Positions 1 through 10,208 are shown, numbered from the stretch's first letter. The stretch: DNA of 64,000 bases from Siphonodentalium dalli (GCA_032622095.1 CP136064.1:138215954-138279953), one strand, 5' to 3'. Notes: generated by a model from the sequence alone, not told the origin. Program-made: numbers and translations.

Positions 1-10
1 AAACTATAAG

Positions 11-84
11 AACATTTTCAACCTATTTTTGGTGTGAAATTTCTAACTGTTGAAAATTTTGACCAAAGTTGGGGGGTGGGACAC
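11..84 (+). repeat. Dispersed repeat fragment, copy 1
   Basis: This stretch matches 5848-5950 in the same orientation. Both contain the near-palindrome TTTCAACTGTTGAAAA (slightly diverged here), then a GACCAAAGTTGGGG stretch and a CACC/ACCC-rich end. A poly-C run follows at about 91-108. The family is not recognised. Confidence 0.6.
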
Positions 85-143
85 CACCCAACCCCCCCCC
101 CCCCCCCCACCCCATGTCGCCACGTCTCTGCACGTATAACAGG

Positions 144-870
144 CAGGCCAAAAACCATTATACCAGAAAAGGACTACACGCAGTTCTGATTCCCGGGAAC
201 TGGGTCATCAGGGGCAACTATTCCCGCTAAACATGTGTTTCAGCCTATTTCGGCTATTTGGATCATAATGACACAAACGGGGCGTTCTATTTCAACTGAG
301 CGACACCTATAAACAGTTGCACCGGAAAAGGAACCCACGCATTTGAGATTCCAGGTAACTGCATGGGTCACCACGAGCAACTATTAAATTTCGCCAACAT
401 TGCGTTTTTAATCATATATCGGTTATTTGGACCATGACACGAAAGCGGCGTTTTGTTTTAAAAAAGTACACCTATACTGGACAGGACATAAACCATTATA
501 ACGGAAGAGGACCACACGCAGTTGAGATTTCCCGGAACTGGGTCTTCACGGGCCACTAATCACGCTAAACTTGCGCCTTAATAATGACACAAACGGAGCG
601 TTCTCTTTCGTCTATAATGTACATTACCACACGCAGTTGAGATTCCCCGGAACTGGGTCGTCACGGTCCACTAATCACGTTAAAGATGCGTTTTCAGCAT
701 ATTTCAGCTATTTGTACCATAATGATACAAAATTGGCGTCCTATTCCAAATGAGCGACACGTATAATGAACCAACCTTAAACTAGTAAATCGGAAAAGGA
801 CATTCCATAGAACTGGGATATCACGGGCGACTAATCACACTAAACATATAGTGGAGTCCCTTAGGGGTTT
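144..870 (+). repeat. Degenerate tandem repeat, ~160-bp unit, about five copies
   Basis: Each unit holds an AACTGGGTC-like block followed by a CAC-GG-CNACTAATCACGCTAAAC-type block, then a TTTCAGC-ATTTCGGCTATTTGGACC-like block and an ACACAAACGGGGCG-like block. The AACTGGGTC-like blocks fall near 198, 357, 536, 651 and 811, spaced about 160, 180, 115 and 160, so one unit is shortened. Copies are diverged by substitutions and indels, so the array is old. No coding potential is credible; the short open frame at 571-753 is repeat sequence. Confidence 0.75.
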
Positions 871-1019
871 AATCGTGACTTTAGTGACTAAATCATGAAA
901 CTTTAAAGATATGTTGCTTATTCATGAGAAAAACTTTTTGGAGGGGGGCATCAAATATTTGGAGAAAAATTGAAAAAGGCCACTGTTGAGAACCAACGAG
1001 CCTTCCCCTACCAAAAATC

Positions 1020-1414
1020 AGATATTCTAGTTAATTATTAGCCAATTATTAGCCAGTCACATTAGCTAACATTTAGTTAAGGTCTAGTCAATAACCTAGT
1101 TACTATTTAGCTTAACTAGATATTAGCTGAAATTAGCTAGATATTAGCTAAGATGAATTTCCTTTGGCAAAACTCATGAGCGTTAGCTAACTTTTAGCCG
1201 TTTCTATTATGCTAATTAGATATTTAGCTATCATCTAGCTAACAATTAGCTACTTTTTAGTTACATCAATTAGCTAAGATTTAGTATAGTCTGGATGTTA
1301 GCTGATTAATACTGTACTAGATACCAGCTAAAAGAGCTAAATTTTAACTAAAATATAACTAAATATTAGCTAAATAATATGATCATACGTAAACGTAATT
1401 TGCGCCCGCTTGTT
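1020..1414 (+). repeat. TTAGCTA-rich tract, with direct-repeat copy 1 at 1221-1414
   Basis: The tract is dominated by irregular iterations of TTAGCTA and TAGCTAA. Its right half, from 1221, is repeated in the same orientation at 2279-2497. Both copies share the run of TAGCTA words, an ATACTGTACTAGATA block, AACTAAATATTAGC, and a GCGCCCGCTTGTTA end. Function is unknown. Confidence 0.7.
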
Positions 1415-2264
1415 ACTGTTCATGGGATTAGCGGATATATTTTTGTCTTTAGAAGGATTTGATGATAAACCCTAACGGGACAGAAGAAAATAATATATAC
1501 AATGTATGTAAATAATCACATATAACGTAAATGTGGATGTTTAGCCTGCCCGTGTAATACGAATCTCAGCTGTCTGGCCATCGACGCAGTCCTGTCTGGA
1601 ATGTTGCGCGCCGATGTAGGTTGTGACGTCATGGTGTACGTCTTGATGTCATGACGCCTTTACTGGTTTCCCAAGAAGCAATCTTAAAAGGACTTTGCGA
1701 TCTTTCAATCGAAACTTATAGTTTACGTTTGTCTGCCTTGAACGTTGAGAATATTTCTTCAATCTTTTAGGTGGAAATACCGTTAGAAAATGGAAGATCA
1801 AATCTAAACGACCAGTAAGGCCCCAAGAATCCTCTTTCAGGGCAAATATTTTTAATAATTTTATAAAATATGTAAACAAAACTTTTTCATGCAATTTCAG
1901 TTTTTTTAACTAGGGCTTTAGTTTAATTTACATTCATTTTTTTAAAATATATTTGGCTTTAGGAGCATGATGTTCCTACGTATGATGAAGTATAGCTAAC
2001 ATTTACCGGAACAAAGTTTTTTATTTTTTCCCTGGAGCATTTTGCCCAATTACACATTTCGAGGTGGTATTAATCAATACAAAATGGCGGCCGTCGCCAA
2101 CAATAATGTTTTGGACTCGGCTGACACTTGACTAATGAATAAATTATTCTATTTTAGGTAAGTTCAATCTACTTTTAGATTGGGCTGAAAAAGACGATTA
2201 GTATATTTCATATCCGCATACGTATACCCTAGGTCGCTTCGCTTCCGCGGCTTCGCCGCGCGAG
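1415..2264. other. Interval without recognised genes
   Basis: No supported gene is seen. An 81-codon open frame on the minus strand (1649-1894) has no recognisable domain. ATGGCGGCC occurs at 2094-2102, the same motif clustered at 10.8-11.9 kb. A GC-rich dyad lies at about 2232-2264 (CGCGGCTTCGCCGCG is a hairpin), unlike its AT-rich surroundings. Confidence 0.5.
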
Positions 2265-2492
2265 AGCGGGCGCTATAATATTTAGCTATCATCTAGCTAA
2301 CAATTAGCTACATTTTAGTTACATTAATTAGCTAATTTTTAGCTAATTTTTTAGCTAAGATTTAGTATGATCTGGATGCTAGCTATTTAATACTGTACTA
2401 GATATCAGCTAACAATAGCTAAATGTTAACTAGAATATAACTAAATATTAGCTAAATAATATGATGATACGTAAACGTAATTTGCGCCCGCT
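2265..2492 (+). mobile_element. Short TIR element (MITE-like), containing direct-repeat copy 2
   Basis: The 228-bp segment starts with AGCGGGCGC and ends with GCGCCCGCT, perfect 9-bp inverted termini. The interior, from 2279, is a second copy of 1221-1414 and is rich in TTAGCTA. The copy at 1221-1414 keeps only the right terminus. No target-site duplication was convincing, so the superfamily is undecided. Confidence 0.45.
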
Positions 2493-2593
2493 TGTTAACC
2501 TTTCGTAGGATTTGATGATTAATTAACCGTAATTACAAAAATCATACCGGATTACCGGTATATGTAAATGATCATACACTCAAAAAAATTTCA

Positions 2594-2658
2594 TCGTAAT
2601 ATTACGACAGAAACTGTTGGCAGCAATTGGACCATCAGTAACTGTCGTAAAATTACGA
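2594..2658. repeat. Inverted repeat hairpin, 23-bp arms
   Basis: The left arm 2594-2616 (starting TCGTAATATTACGACAG) pairs with 2636-2658 with three mismatches, leaving a 19-nt loop. A further direct partial copy (TCGTAATATTATGACAG) lies near 2708-2724. This resembles the end of a small foldback element. Confidence 0.65.
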
Positions 2659-2739
2659 GATCAACGTAATCTGACATTTACAAATTTGATCGTATATTTA
2701 CAAAATGATCGTAATATTATGACAGAACAAGACAGTCAA

Positions 2740-3485
2740 AGACTGTGGGGTCGCTCACCAGACTGCAAAGACTGATAAGACTGGGACTCTGGAGACCATA
2801 ACAGTCAGAACTTTTCATAATCACTTTAAAAGTATATCTAAACAGGATATGTGGATAGAGAGGCTTCATGTATTTAGATTGGTGAATATCTCCTTTCAAA
2901 TTACCAACTGTACACTACTGATCACCCCACACCCCCTCCTCCAGCTCATGTCCCCTCCCGACCGGGCTCCAGACTCCCAAGTCTTAAGTTGGAATTTCAC
3001 AACCGACATCTCCAACTTTCTCAATTGTTGAAACCTTCCAATCTCACAAGTGCCTTTTTATAAAACTATTTAGACATGTTTGAAGCCCAAATATCCATGG
3101 ACCCAAAACACCATATATATCTGTCAGATTAATCAGTAAGGTAGTTCCAAGGTAGATGTTTTAATGAATTTTATATTTTAATGATTTTATTAGACACAGA
3201 AGTGTTAAGTCCCCATAGCCCCGTCATTTCTTGACAGGTTGACCTCATTTTAACAAATATGTATCCCAGTCACCAAAGGACCTTCCATACTATACGTAAG
3301 CTAAATAGACCAACCTCTCGAGAAGAAATTTAAAGAATTACTGCAGAGACAAATAGTTATGTCCATGGTCCTGCCCGTTTTAACCTGGTGACCCAATCTG
3401 AATAAACTTGAATCCCAGTCACCAAAGAACCCTTCATACTAATTATCAATAAAATAGACCTGATGGTTCTTGTGAAGGAATTTTT
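2740..3485. other. Interval without recognised genes; one diverged direct duplication
   Basis: Two diverged direct copies about 150 bp apart lie near 3258-3315 and 3408-3465. Both contain ATCCCAGTCACCAAAG, then CTTCATACTA- or CTTCCATACTA-like sequence and AATAGACC. The remaining sequence shows no gene-like signal. Confidence 0.5.
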
Positions 3486-3814
3486 ATCTCGTTTAAACGA
3501 GATAATATCTTGCGATACTTTTTTTTTATCTCGTTTAAACGAGATAATATCTTGCAATACTTTTTTTTATCTCGTTTAAACGAGATAATATCTTGCGATA
3601 CTTTTTTGTATCTCGTTTAAACGAGATAATATCTCGTTTTAACAAGATAATATCTCGTTTAAACGAGATATTATCTCGTTTAAACGAGATAATATCTTGC
3701 AATACTTTTTTTTATCTCGTTTAAACGAGATAATATCTTGCCATACTTTTTTTTATCTCGTTTAAACGAGATAATATCTTGCTATACTTTTTTTATCTCG
3801 TTTATCTTGTATGA
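3486..3814. repeat. Tandem array of an 18-bp perfect palindrome
   Basis: ATCTCGTTTAAACGAGAT is identical to its own reverse complement. Perfect copies start at 3486, 3528, 3569, 3610, 3652, 3673, 3714 and 3755. An imperfect copy lies at 3631 and a half copy at 3795. Spacing is 40-42 bp in the flanks and 21 bp in the middle. The 41-bp unit is the palindrome plus an AATATCTTGC-ATAC-T(n) linker. Confidence 0.9.
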
Positions 3815-4552
3815 GCTGGTAATGCAATAATGGGACCCTATATAACTGATGTTGCTCTTGTGTGAGCTGGTAATTAAATGCATTAATTTGCATTACTGGG
3901 GCCCTATATAAATAATGATGTGATTGTATGAGCTGGTAATAAATTAATTGGCATTGCAATGGCCCTATATAACTGATGCTGCCCTTGTATGAGCTGGAAA
4001 TGCATTACTGGGGGCCTATATAACTGATGCTGCTCTTGAATGAGCTGGTAATTCATTAATGGGACCCTATATAACTGATGCTGCTATTGTGTGAACTGGT
4101 AATGTATTACTATGGCCATATATTCCTATATAACTGATGCTGCGCTTGTATGAGCTAGTAATGCATTACTGTGGCCCTGTATAACTGATGCTTCTCTTGT
4201 GTGAACTGATAATGCGTCACTGGAACATTATATAACTGATTCTGCTTTTGTATGAGCTGGTAATGCTTAATTAGCATTACCGGGACCACATTTGACCTTA
4301 TATAACTGATGATGCCCTTGTATGAGCTGGTAATGGATTACTGGGACCCTATTTGTCCTTATTTAACATATGCTGTTCTTGTGTGAACTGACGATGCATT
4401 AATTGGCAACACTGGGACCGGTTAATGCTTTACCGGCTCACACAAGAGCAGCACCAGTTATATACAGTTCCTGTGATGCATTAACAGCTCATGCAATCAC
4501 ATCATTATTTATATAGGGCCCCATTAATGCCAATTCATGCATTATCATAACT
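3809..4552. repeat. Minisatellite of ~51-68-bp units ending in inverted copies
   Basis: About eleven direct units run from 3809 to about 4420. Each has TGAGCTGGTAATGCATTA, GGGACCCTATATAACTGATG and CTGCTCTTGTG elements. From 4431 the orientation flips. Bases 4431-4465 are the reverse complement of a normal unit junction, and 4481-4552 mirror the variant unit at about 3880-3940 (the one with ATAAATAATGATGTGATTG). Transcribed RNA or single-stranded DNA could therefore fold back over more than 100 nt. Confidence 0.8.
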
Positions 4553-5052
4553 GATAATGAATGTGCCCAGTCATATTACTAATTCGTGTAATGTGACACA
4601 CTGTGAAATGCAATCTCGTATGTGTTTTTTGCTGACTTCTAAATTAAAGGCGTTAATACATGAGGGGTGAAGGAATAGACCATTCGGTTTATTCGACCAT
4701 CCCGGGTTCCCCCCCCCCCAACATTCCCCTGCAGTGTTAAAATATTGCGTTGCTCTATTCCAACCGATAAGATACAACAATTTATTCTCCTACTACCATA
4801 GTAGTAGTTCACTCTTGCATATATGTACGCCAGTTGAGTTTGCACGAATTGTCATATATTATCTTTCGTCTCATTTCGTTATCAAAGTGTCTCATTAGGA
4901 TATCAAGAGCTGTCAGGTGCATCAAGATGTCATGCGGTCAGAACATCTGTAATATTCCAGGAGTTGTTAATTCTTTATGAGTATCACATATATAATTATT
5001 TAGTGTTATTTAAATAAAATATTATTATTGTAAAATCTTCCGTTGTTTATGG
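4553..5052. other. Interval without recognised genes
   Basis: Nothing gene-like is supported. A poly-C run is at about 4710-4720 and an AT-rich stretch with weak ATTATT iteration is at about 4990-5040. Two overlapping minus-strand open frames here carry no domain. Confidence 0.5.
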
Positions 5053-5233
5053 AAAGAGTATTTTCAAATGACCACGCGCAGGTGACCACCGTTCTCGCAC
5101 ATTAGGCGTGTCCCAAACAGGCGGTGCAAACATTATTGTTGGCGAACGCTCATTGGTGCGCCGCGTATTTGGGACACGCCCATTGGTGATCGACTGGTGG
5201 TGTTCTGCGCGTGGTCATTTGAAAAGACTCTTT
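5053..5233. mobile_element. Foldback MITE, 181 bp, 29-bp TIRs
   Basis: Bases 5053-5081 and 5205-5233 are inverted copies matching at 28 of 29 positions, beginning AAAGAGT and ending ATGACCACGCGCAG. A second nested pair, GGCGTGTCCCAAA at 5105-5117, mirrors 5168-5180 perfectly. The whole element can fold into one imperfect hairpin. There is no coding capacity. The short flanks give no clear target-site duplication, so the transposase family is not assigned. Confidence 0.8.
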
Positions 5234-5847
5234 GACAAAACCACCGCCTGTTTGTGCTGATCCCATTAACACACTGCGCGTAATTAATTATTTAATTATA
5301 TTGACGCCCCTTTGTGTTACTCAATGCCCTAAGGGTGCATTTACACTGTGTATATATCTGTATACAGATATGTATGAAGTCACGTGTCGTACATCACTGT
5401 CATCACAACATGATGAATAATAGTGAACGCGCGCTGACCAGTATTCTGGTAATTGACAACTCACTAGGAGTCGTTTCAGTTTAGGCCAGACATAAAAATG
5501 GTTCAACTAACAGCCGACAACAGCGATTTGGTATGTGCCGCGTCAGCATATATATATAGGTCTCCTGTTTGCACCATCTGGGAGGTGGTCATGTTGGATT
5601 GGTATGGAGTGTGTATCCATGCTACAAAACCCCGTATTTGACCAAATGTAGCAACATTTCCAACTGATGACTATTCTAATGACAATGTTGACCAAATGTA
5701 GGACAATATCGTTTTTATTAAATTAACTAGCAGTTTTGACTGGCCACGGGGAGGGACCAGGGCAAATATTTCCATATAAGGTAGGAAATTATGCAAATAT
5801 TGGTCAGAAAAAAATACTCCAAAATGTTTGAAAATCAAACTACAATA
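5234..5847. other. Interval without recognised genes
   Basis: No gene is supported. The only internal structure noticed is a GACCAAATGTAG block occurring twice, near 5640 and 5690. Confidence 0.4.
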
Positions 5848-5950
5848 TCATTTTCAACATATTGTTGGTTTGGAAATTACAACTAATGTTTTGTCAGGTA
5901 TGAAATTTTCAACTGTTGAAAATTTTGACCAAAGTTGGGGTGAAACACCC
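5848..5950 (+). repeat. Dispersed repeat fragment, copy 2, interrupted by a LINE
   Basis: This is homologous to 11-84. The similarity stops at about 5950, where retrotransposon coding sequence begins, marking the likely 5' junction of the truncated LINE insertion. A start codon at 5828 reads through this repeat into the LINE frame by chance. Confidence 0.6.
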
Positions 5951-6775
5951 CTCACCCTAGAAAATATATATAAAACATATATACTGCCTCTATATGATTA
6001 CTCGGATGTAGTCTGGGCATGCGCGCCAAAATATCAATTGGATAAACTTGACCGATTACACATTGATGCAGCCATAATTGTCAGCGGCCTCACGCGTTCA
6101 GTATCAGATACAGACATTATGACAGAAGTCGGCTGGCCCTCGCTAAGAAAAAGGCGCGAACTTCATAAATTACAAACTATGTATAACATTGTAAATCAGA
6201 GAGCCCCCACTTACCTCTCTAAAATAATACCACCCAGGATAGCCGATATATCCGAGTATGAATTCAGAAACCCCGAAATTTTTTACACATACTTCAGCAA
6301 TACCGAGCACTATAAAAAGTCATTTTTTCCCTCAACAATAAAAGCGTGGAACGACATGCCTTCCGCAATAACAGAAGCTCCGACGATTTTCGATTTTAAA
6401 GATTATCTTAGAATAATTGATCCCACCGCTAGACCTCCAATATATTTCTATACAGGTCGTAGGAAATATAATGTATTGCACGCCAGACTAAGAAACTATT
6501 GTAGTGATCTTCAGTCTGACAAATTTCAGAATTATATCGCAGGAAGCCCACGTTGTACGTGCGGCAACCAGTGTGAAGATGCCTATCACTACTGCTTTAT
6601 GTGTCCCCACTACCAGTCAGAACGAACTGAGATGTTTCATATGCTACACAGAGAAGGAATTAAATTAACGCACATGAACAATCTACTTGCTGGCCTCCCG
6701 AATGCTCATAACAAACAAAATGTGAAATTATTCAAAATAGTCCAGCATTTTATCGCGGAGACTAAACGTTTCTAG
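5951..6775 (+). pseudogene. C-terminal part of a non-LTR retrotransposon ORF2 (reverse transcriptase), 5'-truncated
   Basis: The reading frame is uninterrupted for 275 codons to a TAG stop. It begins in the region after the RT catalytic core with the typical YKTYILPLYDYSDVVW motif. It continues with a thumb-like segment (LDKLDRLHIDAA..GL, then ELHKL..YNIVN..AP.YL) and an SFFPSTIKAWNDMP motif. Near the end is a cysteine/histidine knuckle, CTCG...C...YHYC..CPHY at about 6554-6610. These are standard landmarks of invertebrate LINE ORF2 tails. Endonuclease and RT palm are missing, so the copy cannot move by itself. The intact frame argues for a fairly recent insertion. An upstream in-frame start at 5828 adds 41 residues from an unrelated repeat, giving a 315-codon chimeric open frame not expected to be a gene. 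The clade (CR1, L2 or similar) cannot be fixed from this part alone. Confidence 0.85.
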
Positions 6776-7105
6776 TTAAATTTCAAGATAAGAAATTAGT
6801 TTATCAATTATCACATGTTTTCCTTTCGCCTCACCATAGAATACAACTCGGCGTTGGCACCCCCCCCCCCCACCAATCACTCTCACTGACTCACTCTCAT
6901 CCTTCCTCAATGATTTGTTACAATCTGCCATCATCACCTTTCTCATTCACCACGTGCAGCTGTAAATAAGTTACTTATTGTGCCATTTTGTTAAACAAAT
7001 TGTTTGTATCAATGTATACCGGAGAGGGGCTCATTAAGTTTTGTAACTTGTGCCCCAATCCATTTTGTATTATATATACCTTTATTTCCTCCAATTTCAG
7101 AGAGC
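6776..7105 (+). repeat. LINE 3' UTR with terminal stem-loop
   Basis: This directly follows the LINE stop codon. Near its end, at 7026-7056, GGGGC pairs with GCCCC, and an inner AAGTT/AACTT pair closes on a TTGT loop. A stem-loop near the RNA 3' end is the recognition element used by RTs of several LINE clades (UnaL2/CR1 type); its presence here is read from the sequence and the role is inferred. The insertion's 3' boundary is blurred by AT-rich sequence after about 7085. Confidence 0.55.
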
Positions 7106-7119
7106 AGTAATAACATAAT

Positions 7120-7528
7120 TACAGGTTACATATATATATACATACATTGTTTGACAAAAGAGAATTGACATGAAAAGCACATAAACTTTTTAACAAATGG
7201 ATACAACACAAACAGAACACCTGTGTAGTCTCGCAGACTAAACGTCCACATGCAGTTACAAACAACACGGGCGCACATACAGGATGGCCCTAACTTACAT
7301 ACTTAACTACACATATGCATACATATATACGCATATACATACATATAAACACACAATTACATACATACATACACATAAATACACATATACTCACACACAC
7401 ATGTATATATATACATACATATATACACATATATATATATATACATATACATATATATATATATAAATATATACACACATATATATACACATATATATAC
7501 ACATATATACACATATACATACACATAC

Positions 7529-7559
<31 letters not shown>

Positions 7560-7650
7560 GAAACACCACACACGTATGCACGCACATGCATTCACATACT
7601 TATACACATACAAATACACCCTTACATATATGCATACACACATATACTCA
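7120..7650. repeat. AT/CATA-rich microsatellite
   Basis: Irregular ACATA, TATATA and CACATA iterations dominate, densest at 7284-7560. The long open frames on both strands (up to 124 codons of Tyr/Ile/Cys or His/Thr) are artefacts of this low-complexity sequence. Confidence 0.9.
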
Positions 7651-7654
7651 CACA

Positions 7655-8316
7655 CGACGGACATACATCATTCGCTATATGCTAACCTGATCATTCAAAC
7701 CGACTCTATATACGGGTCAACATATATAAATATACACAAACATGGGTTCATGCGGATGTGAAATTGAGCATGTACATCAGTTACCGACGTTTTATCGGCG
7801 TCCTCATTGATAATATTCATGAATTATTAATATCATCACTGCATGTCGGTAATATTTGAGATTGCGTGGTATAAGCTTTCCACAAACAATACGTACTGCA
7901 TACTACAAAGTCTGTGAATAAGTCAGCTTCATCAATTAAATCAAATAACTCCGGTGGACGTGTGATGTGTTTATCAACAGCTGTCAGCTAAGATAAGGTT
8001 GGGTTCGAGCTTGGATTCCTACCCGAGGGTTTTACATGTGTTATCACATCGGGATATTATTTCTGAGTCAATATATGACGCCCATATAAAAAGCGTTTAA
8101 TTTATTAGTTTTTACACGGGAATATGATAAGATCGGTTAATCCAAGGAAGTCTAGACGTATATTCTATACATGTGTTACTCTTATCTTGACATTTTGTAA
8201 ACTGCCGCAAGGTAGACTGCTCTGGACATCACTAGTGAAGTTTCCACTATCGAAGTTCAAGACAGGGGTGCCTCTATATGTGGGACCGGGGTGCGTGCAT
8301 CCACCTGCTCATATAT
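7655..8316. other. Interval without recognised genes
   Basis: No supported gene or repeat was found. A 92-codon plus-strand frame (8124-8402) runs into the inverted arm starting at 8317, lacks any domain, and is judged spurious. Confidence 0.4.
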
Positions 8317-9314
8317 TAGGCCAAACTTTTTTATTTTACTGCTTTACGGATCCGCCGACCCTGTTTTCTGTGGCCCGACAAGGAAATAAAAATCAAATAT
8401 AATTTTTATTTTTATTTCACAGCCGACAGCTAGCTGTTTCTGCTTATCAGTAACGAATTATCTAACCACATTTCACTGATTAAAGATGCATAGGACACAC
8501 CAACTATGGATATCTCTGGCTTTAATTACTTTTAACTACATCCAAGGTGATAACTGAGAAGTCAGCTTGAGTTTATATGTGTCGGCCACCAAGATACCTG
8601 TATGCTTTCTATAAATCTTGACATCTCTTTAAAACTTTAAATGGCCTTTAGAATACATAATGTATTCCTCAGAATTTATGGTGATCTTTATGACTGAAGA
8701 CCAATAACAGTCCACAAAGTTTCTTAGATAGGAATGACAAACTAATGAGTATGTGGGTTTGCTCAAGTTACACATTCACTTTTTATCACTACATGTACCA
8801 CTAATCTCACCATTCCCATGTGTGTATTAACCCTCTCTATACTAAATACTCATTGACCAGACAAGTAGATTCCTTAGGAAATGTTCAGATAATAAGTTCA
8901 ACAAGTTCTAAACTTATTATCTGAACATTTCCCACCAACTAATAGGAATCCTTCTACAAATATATTATCTGTCGGCTACTTATTTTTCCATGATATCCAT
9001 CCAGATGAATAATGGACTTTTTCAATGTATACATTATAACTGAATGGGGGGTCCATTTATTTCTGGATTGTTTCAATATTATTCAATAATCTGAGCTGTT
9101 TCAAATAATAGTACTGGATTTGAATTTTGTGATATACATCCGAAAAGTGTTCTCTATAAATGACTGACAGAGAATTATAAAGACACAGTTACCACCTTAG
9201 CGAATGACCAAAAAAAAAAAAATGATTCAAGCATTTTTATTTTTATTTTTTTTTCGACCGACCCTACAAGGTTAAAACAATCCGTATAGCAGAAAAATAA
9301 AAAAGTTTGGCCTT
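8317..9314. mobile_element. ~1-kb element bounded by diverged inverted arms
   Basis: The arm at 8317-8400 and the arm at 9228-9314 are inverted copies. Both carry GGCCAAACTTTTTTATTTT, a CTGCTNTACGGAT-like block, a CCGACCCT-like block and an A/T-rich inner end with ATTTTTATTTTTATTT. They differ by several small indels. The interior has no ORF. It looks like a nonautonomous foldback element; alternatively, these could be two independent inverted insertions of one repeat. Confidence 0.5.
8877..8932. repeat. Perfect 22-bp-arm hairpin
   Basis: GGAAATGTTCAGATAATAAG plus TT at 8877-8898 is perfectly complementary to 8911-8932, with a 12-nt loop. A weaker outer pairing (ATTCCTTA-like with TAGGAAT) suggests the hairpin sits inside a slightly longer foldback. 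Confidence 0.85.
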
Positions 9315-9837
9315 ATGGGTATCACAAAACTAAGTTTGATAAAAGATTCAAGATTATAGTGCAAGTTGTGTTCTCTATTTATTCTACACAATATTTTAAC
9401 GATTATTATGGAGGGAAAGAGTTATGGTCCTGGCTTCGCACCTCTTTGAACTTAAGAATTGATAAGGAAGAAAATAGTTATGGCCCTGACTTTAAAACTA
9501 TTTGACTTTGTGCACTCATTTGAACGAATTTGATTGTTAGTCACATGGGGAACATCCACACCTCAAGTTTAAAGAATTGTTAATGGATGGACGAACGAGG
9601 CATGATGACTATACCGGTAGCTCCACCAGAGACTTACATGTAGTCTCAGGTCACAGTCAGGTGAGCTAATAAGGGTCGTAAGCCCGTAACTAAACTACTA
9701 CATGTAGTTTGCAAATTGATCAGCATTTTATTAACATAAGACACACATATATTACTACCCGGTAAGCTATATGTAGAAGCCACATTACATAAAAATCAAC
9801 TTTAGAGTGCTTACCGGTATTATAATTCCTCTTTCAG
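9315..9837. other. Noncoding interval, possibly intronic
   Basis: No gene is supported. If the exon at 9838 is real, this interval would be the end of its upstream intron. It ends in a pyrimidine-rich tract and AG (TTCCTCTTTCAG at 9826-9837). A TCAGGTGAGCTAATAAGG block at about 9657 resembles a short repeat I associate with mollusc genomes; that is a weak impression from memory. Confidence 0.35.
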
Positions 9838-10208
9838 CTATTTTAGAATGGTTTGCTCCTGCAGACAAAGTGAAGGCAGTGATGTCCGACTCAACCAAAG
9901 AATTAATTGATGATCAGGCAGTAATGGATAATTGGTGCCTGGTCCCTTATGAATGTTCCCATCCACTGATCAATCTTGAAGAGTTCAGAATTTTTTTCAC
10001 ACAAACAGGATTCACTCTTGCTTGTGAAATTCAGGATTGTTTAATGGAGGATGTGCCATGCTTTGACTGTGGGAATTATATGCAAACTGATGATAGCATA
10101 ATATGGTGCCAGTCTTCTCTGAAGAGATATCATTCGGATTGTGTGGAAGTTATGCAGATAAGTGACAGTTGGCTATGCAGTGATTGTACCATTAGTACTA
10201 GCATTTGA
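9838..10208 (+). CDS. Possible terminal exon encoding a degenerate PHD-like zinc finger
   Basis: A 123-codon frame ends at TGA (10206-10208). The open frame extends upstream to 9807 without an ATG, but a good splice acceptor (pyrimidine tract and CAG) ends at 9837, so an exon starting at 9838 in phase 1 is the better model; the first internal ATG is near 9882. The C-terminal 50 residues have PHD-finger spacing: CFDC (codons at 10059 and 10068), WC (10104-10109), YH..C (His at 10131, Cys at 10140) and W.C..C (10170-10187). PHD fingers usually bind histone H3 tails through two zinc ions. Here the expected fourth ligand is Ser (CQSS instead of CxxC), so one zinc site may be broken. The first ~70 residues (EWFAP.., EEFRIFFTQTG) are not recognised. 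AATAAA at 10504-10509 could be the polyadenylation signal. It could also be a transposon-derived or pseudogene exon. Confidence 0.45.

Noticed and set aside
1649-1894. 81-codon minus-strand frame
   Set aside because: No recognisable domain and no supporting gene signals; length is within chance for this composition.
1221-2497. Direct repeats as LTRs of a retrotransposon
   Set aside because: The ~865-bp interior has no gag/pol frames, primer-binding site or polypurine tract, and repeat ends lack TG..CA.
7284-7664. Long Tyr/Ile/Cys and His/Thr open frames on both strands
   Set aside because: Pure consequence of CATA/TATA low-complexity sequence.
8124-8402. 92-codon plus-strand frame
   Set aside because: No domain, overlaps the inverted repeat arm at 8317, no splice or codon evidence.
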